Part shown: positions 1 to 4,942 of the stretch, one piece after another | Position numbering within the stretch: the first letter of the stretch is position 1 | Layout: every line of letters begins with the position of its first letter | Program-made: the position numbers and the translations under genes | Notes under the pieces: generated by a model | Seen by the model: only the letters and a program-made list of their open reading frames with translations | Database searches by the model: none | What the model was told of the DNA's origin: nothing | From: an uncultured Erysipelotrichaceae bacterium | GTDB taxonomy: Bacteria; Bacillota_I; Bacilli_A; Erysipelotrichales; Erysipelotrichaceae | NCBI GenBank assembly: GCA_934675465.1 | Contig: CAKUQM010000050.1 | Location: 1-9,739, forward strand | Direction: 5' to 3' | Length of the DNA: 9,739 nt

Positions 1-11
1 CATTCACTAAT

Positions 12-17
12 ATTATA
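12..17 (-). promoter_or_regulatory. Candidate -10 box of a gene leaving the left edge
   Basis: On the minus strand a perfect TATAAT is followed after 8 bases by an ATG at positions 3-1. This resembles the promoter/start arrangement of three other genes in the window. No convincing -35 box is visible and only the first codon lies inside the window, so the coding region cannot be tested. The call rests on the motif and its spacing only. Confidence 0.25.
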
Positions 18-105
18 TCGTGTATCAACACAATTCATCTAACTACCTAAGAGGAAGGGGATTTATTGTGATAGTTTTGTTAAAAACACGTATTTAAACG
101 GGCGC

Positions 106-209
106 TCTAAATTAATGTGTGGGTGTGGGTGGACTATAAGATTATGTGTGGGTAAAAAAGCCCACTTTTTTCATGGTGTGTGGGTGACTGTAAATTAATT
201 CGTGGGTGG
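106..209 (+). repeat. TGTGGGT motif array in a non-coding region
   Basis: TGTGGGT occurs at 118-124, 124-130, 147-153 and 179-185, with a variant CGTGGGT at 201-207. Flanks are partly repeated too: TAAATTAAT precedes both the first copy and the last copy, and a related AAGATTAT precedes the third. The spacing is irregular (6, 23, 32 and 22 bases). One reverse-complement CCCAC lies at 161-165 and forms a terminator hairpin with the neighbouring copy. There is no supported gene in 1-270. The motifs could be binding sites for a protein, sub-terminal sequences of the adjacent insertion-sequence remnant, or a decayed repeat. Confidence 0.5.
148..171 (+). terminator. Intrinsic terminator in the left non-coding region
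   Basis: GTGGGT (148-153) pairs with GCCCAC (160-165), the last pair being G-U, around an AAAAAA loop, and is followed directly by six T (166-171). This is a textbook plus-strand terminator shape. No gene upstream of it inside the window explains it. It may end a small transcript, or a transcript arising beyond the left edge. Confidence 0.6.
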
Positions 210-239
210 TTTTCTCAATAAAATAAAAACCTTCTATAC

Positions 240-616
240 AATGTTTAACTGGTAGGAAAAACAAATACAGAAGGATGAGCTTACGAGCTCTAATAAAAAT
301 TTTATCACTTATAAAGAAAAGAAATGTTACCTCATTCTTAAGGCCTTATGCAGATCATAAATTGTCTAACGCTTTAACCGAACACATCAACGGTACTATT
401 GGTACTTACTTAAGTGTATCTAGAGGCATCACTAACTTTGAAAGATTTAGAAAAAGAGTTTTATTCTCTTTGAACCCTAAGATAAACTATTCTTTAACCA
501 GTCATCTTAAGAGTGATTCATATAAAAAAATAAACCAAGAGGACCATATAACAAGGTTAAAGAATAATACCAAATACTAAATAAAGATATAATTAAATAT
601 TTCCTACCAAAACATT
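240..616 (+). mobile_element. Internally deleted ISL3-like insertion sequence remnant
   Basis: A transposase C-terminal fragment is bracketed by an imperfect inverted repeat. The left arm (240-259) reads AATGTTT-AACT-GGTAGGAAA. The right arm (600-616), read on the minus strand, is AATGTTT-T-GGTAGGAAA. The inner 9 bases and outer 7 bases match exactly, with a 3-base length difference between them. The distance between arms is far shorter than a full ISL3 element of about 1.3-1.5 kb, so most of the transposase is missing. No target-site duplication was identified, and the true tips may lie a few bases further out. Confidence 0.5.
275..580 (+). pseudogene. ISL3-family transposase, C-terminal fragment
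   Basis: The 101-residue product matches the end of the DDE domain of ISL3 transposases. The stretch SNALTEHING (residues 31-40) corresponds to the family's SNGxxEGxNN box, and E36 would be the last acidic residue of the DDE triad. The following GITNFERFRKRVLFSLN (51-67) corresponds to the YGYRNFxxFRxRIL segment. Both other catalytic aspartates and the N-terminal zinc-binding and helix-turn-helix regions are absent. The frame stays open upstream to about 227, where a TAA (224-226) closes it. The ATG at 275 has AAGG directly against it rather than at Shine-Dalgarno distance, so it is probably an internal methionine and not a real start. I infer a non-functional relic. Family assignment is from motif memory only. 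Confidence 0.65.
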
Positions 617-621
617 TGAAA

Positions 622-657
622 AGCCACCTCTATTTACATAGAAGTGGCTCATTTTTT
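622..657. terminator. Terminator between IS remnant and response regulator
   Basis: AGCCAC (622-627) pairs with GTGGCT (644-649). Inside, CTAT/ATAG pair across a TTAC loop, with a CT/AA internal loop between the two helices. The plus strand continues with CATTTTTT (six T at 652-657). Read on the minus strand the same stem is followed by TTTTC. It can therefore also end the response-regulator transcript, whose stop codon is about 70 bases away. The minus-strand tail is the weaker one. Confidence 0.75.
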
Positions 658-725
658 AGATATGTACACCAACACGATAGTTTATAGCTATAGTTTTAAA
701 AACAACAAGCTAGTTTAGTGTACCT

Positions 726-1391
726 TTAAACGTGTTCTTCAAAACGATAGCCAACTCCTCTTATAGTGGTGATATATTTGCCGTATTCACCAATATCTTT
801 TCTAAGAAGCTTCATATGAGTATCCAAAGTACGGTCATCACTATCATACTCGTAACCCCAAATCGTATTAATAATACTTTCTCTTGTTAAGGCCTTACCC
901 TTATTTTTTAGAAGTAATAATAAAAGTTCATATTCCTTATTAGGTAATTCAATTCTCTTACCGTCAATAGTTACACTATGAGCATTTAAGTCCATAAACA
1001 AACCATCAACACTAATTACCTCACTGTCTTTACTATACCTTCTTAGAATCACTTTAATTCTAAACATCAACTCTTTTGGTGAAAATGGCTTGGTAACATA
1101 ATCTTCTCCTCCAGTATCAAAGCCATAAAGTCTATCACTTTCTTCACCTAAAGCAGTTAAAAAAATACAGTGGACATCTTTAACTTCTTTCATCTTCTTC
1201 AAAGTCTCAAAACCATCCATATTAGGCATCATTACGTCAAGGATAACCACATCATAGTCTTCTTTCTTAAAAAACTCTAACGCCTCAAAGCCATCCTTGG
1301 CTAGAGTAACTTCTAGGCCCTCATGCTGAGCATATTTGCCTATCATTTCTCTAATTTTCTCTTCATCATCTGCTATAAGTATCTTTGCCAT
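726..1391 (-). CDS. OmpR/PhoB-family response regulator, orphan
   Basis: The product is a 221-residue two-component response regulator that would bind DNA after phosphorylation by a sensor kinase. The receiver domain (about 1-115) shows the acidic pair D8/D9, phospho-acceptor D52 in VVILDVMMP, the switch Thr in FLTAL, and the conserved Lys in TKPFSP. The C-terminal winged helix (about 125-221) carries ELPNKEYELL, the RTLDTHMKLLRKD recognition-helix region and the terminal IRGVGYRF wing. I placed the start at the ATG of MAKILIADDEE because receiver domains begin there. An in-frame extension back to 1454 would add 21 unrelated residues and reach the base next to the tRNA. No histidine kinase is next to it. 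The downstream side, where a kinase often lies, holds a terminator and an insertion-sequence remnant. Its target genes and signal cannot be told from sequence. Confidence 0.95.
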   Translation of the reverse strand: MAKILIADDEEKIREMIGKYAQHEGLEVTLAKDGFEALEFFKKEDYDVVILDVMMPNMDGFETLKKMKEVKDVHCIFLTALGEESDRLYGFDTGGEDYVTKPFSPKELMFRIKVILRRYSKDSEVISVDGLFMDLNAHSVTIDGKRIELPNKEYELLLLLLKNKGKALTRESIINTIWGYEYDSDDRTLDTHMKLLRKDIGEYGKYITTIRGVGYRFEEHV

Positions 1392-1397
1392 AGCTAG

Positions 1398-1403
1398 ATT
1401 ATA
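1398..1403 (-). promoter_or_regulatory. -10 box of response regulator, leaderless layout
   Basis: Perfect TATAAT on the minus strand, then CTAGCT (6 bases), then the ATG at 1391. A TTAATA lies upstream with an 18-base spacer as a possible -35. With transcription starting 6-7 bases after the -10, the mRNA would begin at or next to the A of the start codon. No Shine-Dalgarno sequence is present. Confidence 0.6.
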
Positions 1404-1438
1404 AAACAAATGGCTATCATTTATTAAGAAAAAATGTG

Positions 1439-1444
1439 TATAAT
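1439..1444 (+). promoter_or_regulatory. -10 box of tRNA-Gln
   Basis: TATAAT ends 10 bases before the first base of the mature tRNA, which fits a transcript with a very short 5' leader trimmed by RNase P. No good -35 is visible. It sits back to back with the response-regulator promoter, and both lie within the 63 bases at 1392-1454. Confidence 0.6.
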
Positions 1445-1454
1445 TATTAAGCAT

Positions 1455-1530
1455 TGCGGTGTAGCCAAGTGGTAAGGCGGTAGACTCTGAATCTATTATT
1501 TCATTGGTTCGATCCCAATCACCGCAGCCA
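1455..1530 (+). tRNA. tRNA-Gln (anticodon CUG)
   Basis: A complete cloverleaf is visible. The acceptor stem is TGCGGTG (1455-1461) with CACCGCA (1520-1526), and CCA is encoded at 1528-1530. The D arm is GCC/GGC (1464-1466, 1476-1478). The anticodon stem is GTAGA/TCTAT (closing G-U pair) with loop CTCTGAA, which places CTG at 1487-1489. The T arm is ATTGG/CCAAT with loop TTCGATC. The U1-A72 pair and discriminator G1527 are glutamine identity features known from E. coli. The variable region TATTTC is 6 bases, one more than in the common glutamine tRNAs I can recall. It would read CAG codons only. Confidence 0.95.
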
Positions 1531-1540
1531 TTAAAATATT

Positions 1541-1572
1541 AAAGGAGCGAAACAATTCACTCCTTTTATTTT
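1541..1572. terminator. Bidirectional terminator, tRNA-Gln / membrane protein
   Basis: AAAGGAG (1541-1547) pairs with CTCCTTT (1560-1566) around a 12-base loop. The plus strand continues TATTTTATCC and ends the tRNA transcript 10 bases after its CCA. On the minus strand the same stem is followed by AATATTTT, directly after the TAA (1571-1573) of the convergent gene. Confidence 0.75.
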
Positions 1573-2269
1573 ATCCTTTAATTTTTAACAAGATAACCAC
1601 AATCACAACAATAACTGCAATTAGTAATGCACCAACAACATATAAGGCAATCTTCTCGCCCTTAGATAACTCCTCCTCATCAGATTCGAGCCCAAGATTC
1701 GAGCCCTCAGATTCGAGCCCAGATTCGAGCCCAGATTCGAGCCCATTTTTAACTCTTCTAGGCTTATTTCTAACAGGTCTTTTAACCTCAATATCTTCAC
1801 TTCTTCTTACAGGTCTTTTGATTTCAGCAACCTCTTGTTCTTCCTCTAAAGCCTTAGTTTGAACTCTTACAGGCTCTTCTTCCCTAACAGGCTCAGGCTT
1901 AGGAGCAGGAGCAGGCTTTTTCTTAGCGGCAGTCATATATTGAAGACGGCCTCTAATATTTACCAATATTTCCTTAACAACAACCGCAACCTTAGCTTGT
2001 TCAACCGCCTTATCAAGCGCAACATCACTAATAATCTTCTTTAAACTATTGCCTTCTAATAATTTATTGAAATTAGAAGTAATCGCATTTAAATCCTTCT
2101 TCTCTAAATGAGAACCCTCTTGTCTTGTAAAATCAGTTGGAATCAAAGTGTCAAAAACAAGTACACAAGTCTTCTCAACAACATCTTCCTCAACCCCTGC
2201 AGCATGTGCAATTCTTGTAACATCATCACTATTTACAAGATATTTTAGTAATATATTTAAATTATCCAT
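1571..2269 (-). CDS. Tail-anchored low-complexity protein, unknown function
   Basis: I do not recognise this 232-residue protein. The N-terminal part (about 1-115) looks folded and helical, and weakly recalls DUF937-like domains (AHAAGVEEDVVEKT), but I would not assign it. Residues about 115-200 are charged and proline/glutamate-rich. They include an Ala-Lys-Pro linker, two KRPVR repeats (151-155 and 163-167) and GLES repeats (176-187 and 193-196). One hydrophobic segment (about 207-228) followed by KIKG at the very end predicts a C-terminal tail anchor, with the rest of the protein in the cytoplasm. The start is supported by GAGG 8 bases before the ATG, so unlike its divergent neighbour mnmL this gene has a short leader. 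It is monocistronic, with a terminator right after its stop. Confidence 0.85.
   Translation of the reverse strand: MDNLNILLKYLVNSDDVTRIAHAAGVEEDVVEKTCVLVFDTLIPTDFTRQEGSHLEKKDLNAITSNFNKLLEGNSLKKIISDVALDKAVEQAKVAVVVKEILVNIRGRLQYMTAAKKKPAPAPKPEPVREEEPVRVQTKALEEEQEVAEIKRPVRRSEDIEVKRPVRNKPRRVKNGLESGLESGLESEGSNLGLESDEEELSKGEKIALYVVGALLIAVIVVIVVILLKIKG
1682..1744 (-). repeat. Five copies of a 12-bp repeat inside a coding region
   Basis: AGATTCGAGCCC (plus strand) occurs without mismatch at 1682-1693, 1695-1706, 1709-1720, 1721-1732 and 1733-1744. On the coding strand the first three units are contiguous and read GLES. A 2-base insertion then shifts the fourth unit so that it is read within EGSNL. 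A 1-base insertion restores the frame, and the fifth is GLES again. A 12-base unit keeps the frame when copies are gained or lost. Confidence 0.9.
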
Positions 2270-2316
2270 ATCAAAAACCTCACAAATCTATATTAATACA
2301 TTTTCACTAATTTTTA

Positions 2317-2322
2317 TATAAT
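2317..2322 (+). promoter_or_regulatory. -10 box of mnmL-mnmM, leaderless layout
   Basis: TATAAT (2317-2322) is followed by GAATGTT (7 bases) and ATG at 2330. TTAATA at 2293-2298, with an 18-base spacer, is a possible -35, the same hexamer and spacing as for the response regulator. The earlier in-frame ATG at 2321 has its A and T inside this -10 box, so it should not be in the transcript. Confidence 0.6.
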
Positions 2323-2329
2323 GAATGTT

Positions 2330-3268
2330 ATGAATAAGTTTCGTTATACTCTAGATAATAAGCGTTATCACACATTTAATTATTACTTAAAAAACAAATA
2401 TCATCAAAAAGTTGCCAAGGTCATCATTGATGGTCATTTCACTTGTCCTAATCGTGACGGAAGTAAAGGATATGGTGGTTGTATCTATTGTTCAGCACTA
2501 GGAAGTGGTGATGCTAACTACAACATCAAAGAAGATGTGCTAACTCAGTATATTCACAACAAAGAAACTATGGACAACAAGTGGCCTAACGCTTACTACA
2601 TTCCCTATTTCCAATCTTTTTCTAATACCTATGGTCCTTTAAAGAAAGTACAAGACATGATTGAACCTTTCTTAAATATGGAAGATGTAGTTGAAATCGC
2701 TATTGCCACAAGATGTGATTGCTTAAGTGATGAAATGATAGCTTATCTAAATGAAATATCTTATATTAAGCCCCTATGGATTGAACTAGGGCTACAAACC
2801 AGCAACAATAAGACAGGTGAATTAATCAATCGTTGTTACACATTTGAAGAATTCAAAGACACAACAAACAGATTATCTAAGTGTCCTAACATTAAAACCT
2901 GTGTTCACGTCATTAATGGTCTACCTTATGAAACTAAGGAAGATATGATCAAGACTATCAAAGACATCAATCATTTACCATTTAATGCGATTAAAATTCA
3001 TATGTTGCAGGTATTAAAAAATACACAATTATTAAAGTTATATGAAAAGGAGCCTTTCTATATCCTAGAAAGAGAAGAATATATCGATATCGTAGTTAGA
3101 CAACTAGAATTATTAAAACCTGAAATTATAATTGAAAGATTAACTGGCGATCCAATCAGGAATGAATTAGTTACACCTAATTGGGTTTTAAACAAGACAA
3201 CTATCTTAAATGATATTGATAAGTTGATGGCTAAAGAAGACACTTATCAAGGAAAATTTTATGAATAA
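2330..3268 (+). CDS. mnmL: Radical SAM enzyme MnmL (YtqA-like, TIGR01212)
   Basis: This 312-residue member of the TIGR01212/YtqA family is expected to act in tRNA wobble-uridine modification. From published work on Bacillus YtqA as I recall it, the enzyme converts cmnm5U34 to nm5U34, the step before MnmM methylation. The cluster motif is clear: C39, C51 and C54 in FTCPNRDG...GGCIYC, followed by SALGSGD, the family signature that replaces the classical CxxxCxxC. Later blocks such as WIELGLQT and HVINGLPYETKEDM fit the radical SAM barrel. I chose ATG 2330 over ATG 2321 because 2321 overlaps the -10 box, so the N-terminus becomes MNKFRYTLDNKRYHTFNYYL. The gene overlaps mnmM by 8 bases, so the two are co-transcribed and probably translationally coupled. 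Family certainty is high. The exact reaction is carried over from the literature. Confidence 0.88.
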   Translation: MNKFRYTLDNKRYHTFNYYLKNKYHQKVAKVIIDGHFTCPNRDGSKGYGGCIYCSALGSGDANYNIKEDVLTQYIHNKETMDNKWPNAYYIPYFQSFSNTYGPLKKVQDMIEPFLNMEDVVEIAIATRCDCLSDEMIAYLNEISYIKPLWIELGLQTSNNKTGELINRCYTFEEFKDTTNRLSKCPNIKTCVHVINGLPYETKEDMIKTIKDINHLPFNAIKIHMLQVLKNTQLLKLYEKEPFYILEREEYIDIVVRQLELLKPEIIIERLTGDPIRNELVTPNWVLNKTTILNDIDKLMAKEDTYQGKFYE

Positions 3269-3788
3269 TAATACTTTTGTACACAAATATATTAAAGGTC
3301 TAATTAACAAGAATGATGAAGTAGCTGATATGACCATGGGTAATGGCTTTGATACTCTATTTTTAGCTAATATATCTAAATTTGTTTATAGTTTTGATAT
3401 CAATAAGCAAGCCTTAGAAAACACTTATGAAAAAGTAAAAGATAAAGATAATGTGAAACTTATCTTAGATAATCACAACAACATAGATAAATACTTAGGC
3501 CATAAAGTTAAACTATTCTTATTTAATCTAGGCTATCTTCCAAATAGCGATCAAACAACTATCACTAATAAAGATGATACCCTAGTGGCTTTTAAGAAAG
3601 CTTATGACCTTTTAGAACATAATGGTTATATCATCATCACCTTCTATCTAGGACATAAGGGTGGTAAGGACGAATATTATCTATTAGACAACTATTTCAA
3701 AGACAACAACATTAACATCATAGACAAATATAGAAACTTTAGACACGCAGATGAACCGATAACTTACATAATGAAAAAGTCCACTTAA
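3261..3788 (+). CDS. mnmM: tRNA methyltransferase MnmM (YtqB-like)
   Basis: This 175-residue SAM-dependent methyltransferase matches YtqB/MnmM, which methylates nm5U34 to mnm5U34 in the wobble position of a set of tRNAs. Motif I is ADMTMGNGFDT (22-32), which binds SAM. The acidic residue after strand 2 is D46 in SFDI. The family block FNLGYLPNSD (88-97) is the hallmark of this group, and TFYLGHKGGKDE follows further on. The length is that expected for the family (about 180-190). Translation starts at ATG 3261 with AAGGA about 8 bases before it inside mnmL. The gene lies directly downstream of mnmL as in Bacillus, and it follows that enzyme in the pathway. The final codons and stop lie inside the terminator hairpin. 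Confidence 0.9.
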   Translation: MNNNTFVHKYIKGLINKNDEVADMTMGNGFDTLFLANISKFVYSFDINKQALENTYEKVKDKDNVKLILDNHNNIDKYLGHKVKLFLFNLGYLPNSDQTTITNKDDTLVAFKKAYDLLEHNGYIIITFYLGHKGGKDEYYLLDNYFKDNNINIIDKYRNFRHADEPITYIMKKST

Positions 3789-3807
3789 GGACTTTTTCAT
3801 ATTTTTT
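3771..3807 (+). terminator. Terminator overlapping the mnmM stop codon
   Basis: A perfect 12-bp stem pairs 3771-3782 (ATGAAAAAGTCC) with 3789-3800 around the loop ACTTAA (3783-3788), followed by ATTTTTT. The stem and loop include the last six codons and the TAA of mnmM, so a ribosome finishing the gene will cover half of the hairpin. Confidence 0.85.
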
Positions 3808-3960
3808 GTTAGGGGACATTTATTAAGTATCTTTATTATAGGGGAAGTGGATACTTTATTATATGTAAGGATCTTTTCCTTACACCTATATACTAAACAA
3901 ATACTATCAACAAAATATGTTTCAATTATGTTAAATTATGTGTTTGCATTCTATAAGAAA

Positions 3961-3991
3961 AAGTCCACTTAAGGACTTCATCTTTTCTTTT
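3961..3991 (+). terminator. Second terminator-like hairpin in the intergenic repeat
   Basis: AAGTCC (3961-3966) pairs with GGACTT (3973-3978) around the same ACTTAA-type loop as the mnmM terminator, followed by the T-rich tail CATCTTTTCTTTT. It is the copy-B version of that terminator with a shorter stem. It would stop read-through or any transcript begun in copy A. Confidence 0.55.
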
Positions 3992-4108
3992 AAAAATTAG
4001 GGGATAATTATGATTTGTAGGTCTTTTACTTCCTACACCTATATACTAAACAAAGACTATCTAATTAATTTGTTTAAAAATTGTTAAAATATGTGAAATG
4101 TAAATTGT

Positions 4109-4114
4109 TATAAT
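4109..4114 (+). promoter_or_regulatory. -10 box of metallophosphoesterase gene, leaderless layout
   Basis: TATAAT preceded by TGT gives an extended -10 (TGnTATAAT). It is followed by TCTTTT (6 bases) and the ATG at 4121. No Shine-Dalgarno sequence is present. A TTAAAA at 4084-4089 is a poor -35 candidate, with a 19-base spacer. Confidence 0.65.
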
Positions 4115-4120
4115 TCTTTT

Positions 4121-4942
4121 ATGAACAAAAAGACAAAAAGAATTACTTTAATCATATTATCTATATTAATCTTAGTAGGATTAACTATCTACAACATCAC
4201 CTATGTAAACCCTTATGACTTTACCGTTAGAAAAGAAACCATCAAATCATCTAAGATTGACGATAATACTAACGGTTTAATAATCGCATATTTCTCTGAT
4301 ATTCACTATGGCACTTTCATCAAAGAAAAACACCTAGAAACAATCGAAGAAAAAATCAACAAGTTTGATCCTGACATCATAATCTTTGGAGGTGACTTAT
4401 TTGACAGTGCCCTAAACGGCAATGACCAATCTAAATTAAGTGACTTTCTAAGATCACTTGAAGCTAAATATGGTAAATACGCAATACTTGGTGATAAGGA
4501 CAATGAATATATCGAACAAGTAAAAAGTATTCTAACAGACACCGACTTTAGAATCTTAGACAATCAAAACGAAAAGATTTATGTAAATGGCTCTTATATC
4601 AATCTAGTTGGTTTAAATACTAACGCTGATGTTACAAGTGCATATGATGGTGTTAACCCTAGTAATTTCACTTTTGCGATAAGTCATTATCCAGACAATC
4701 TAGATAAAGTAGACTTCACCAAAACTGATTATATGTTGGCAGGACATTCATTAAATGGCCAAGTATATATTCCATTATTCAATTTATTCTATCGTCCAAA
4801 GGGCGCTGAAAACTATTATCATAAGAAATATACGGTAAACGATACAAGACTTGATATTACAAGCGGTATTGGCATGATAGAAAACAGCATCCGTATGTTC
4901 GCGGATGCTGAAATCGTAATCTATAAGTTAACTAAGATCTAG
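4121..4942 (+). CDS. Membrane-anchored metallophosphoesterase, altered active site
   Basis: The product (273 residues) is a calcineurin-like phosphoesterase of the YkuE/YaeI type. An N-terminal hydrophobic segment (about 8-24), after KKTKR, anchors it with the domain probably outside the membrane. Metal-site motifs present are D60-x-H62 (FSDIHYG), GDLFD (91-95) and SHYPD (188-192). Two motifs are changed. The usual GNH[DE] is GDKD (124-127), so both the Asn ligand and the catalytic His are replaced. The usual GHTHGGQ is GHSLNGQ (208-214), so the second His is lost. The C-terminal SIRMFADAEIVIYKL block fits the family. It may have different metal chemistry or be inactive, and its substrate is unknown. 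It appears monocistronic with its own promoter, and its last 11 bases overlap the convergent aminopeptidase gene. Confidence 0.85.
   Translation: MNKKTKRITLIILSILILVGLTIYNITYVNPYDFTVRKETIKSSKIDDNTNGLIIAYFSDIHYGTFIKEKHLETIEEKINKFDPDIIIFGGDLFDSALNGNDQSKLSDFLRSLEAKYGKYAILGDKDNEYIEQVKSILTDTDFRILDNQNEKIYVNGSYINLVGLNTNADVTSAYDGVNPSNFTFAISHYPDNLDKVDFTKTDYMLAGHSLNGQVYIPLFNLFYRPKGAENYYHKKYTVNDTRLDITSGIGMIENSIRMFADAEIVIYKLTKI
4881..4910 (-). terminator. Terminator of the ezrA operon, inside the facing gene
   Basis: CAGCATCCG (4885-4893) and CGGATGCTG (4902-4910) form a perfect 9-bp stem with an 8-base loop. Read on the minus strand it is followed by TTTTCT, about 22 bases after the aminopeptidase stop. 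On the plus strand it is followed by AAATCG, so it should not terminate the metallophosphoesterase transcript in which it is coding sequence. Confidence 0.7.

Larger units (their letters stand above)
3773..4116 (+). repeat. Imperfect tandem duplication filling an intergenic region
   Basis: The 332-base gap 3789-4120 holds no gene that I can support. It is largely two copies of one module, in order: a GTCC-ACTTAA-GGAC hairpin (3773 and 3957 onward), an AGGGGA box (3811 and 3840; 3999), a second hairpin, the 20-base box beginning ACACCTATATAC (3882-3901; 4035-4054), then GTTAAA-TATGTG (ending 3942 and 4095) and a TATAA-type sequence (3952; 4109). Over 3882-3942 against 4035-4095 I count 50 of 61 identical bases. 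The second hairpin differs in sequence but keeps its pairing: TGTAAGGA/TCCTTACA (3864-3871, 3877-3884) against TGTAGG/CCTACA (4016-4021, 4032-4037). Copy A carries about 31 extra bases, including a second AGGGGA. The repeated unit is thus terminator, structured element, promoter-like sequence. Confidence 0.7.

Noticed and set aside
68..97. Nine-codon GTG mini-gene after AGGAAGGGG, as a leader peptide
   Set aside because: It is too short to judge, has no codon pattern of an attenuator, and no linked gene follows.
121..206. G-quadruplex from the five GGG runs
   Set aside because: Most loops would be 20 bases or longer, which makes a stable structure unlikely.
663..723. GTACAC/GTGTAC inverted repeat, TATAGCTATA palindrome and three TAGTTT repeats downstream of the response regulator
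   Set aside because: The repeats are short and AT-rich, with no promoter nearby. They could arise by chance.
1392..1454. In-frame N-terminal extension of the response regulator to ATG 1454
   Set aside because: It would add 21 residues before the normal receiver start, run across both divergent promoters and begin beside the tRNA.
1682..1744. CRISPR-like array
   Set aside because: Units are 12 bp, mostly without spacers, and lie within an open reading frame.
4016..4060. preQ1-type riboswitch in the intergenic module (hairpin, A-rich tail, and GTCTTT/AAAGAC pairing in copy B)
   Set aside because: The loop-tail pairing is not kept in copy A. No aptamer consensus fits, and the downstream gene appears leaderless.
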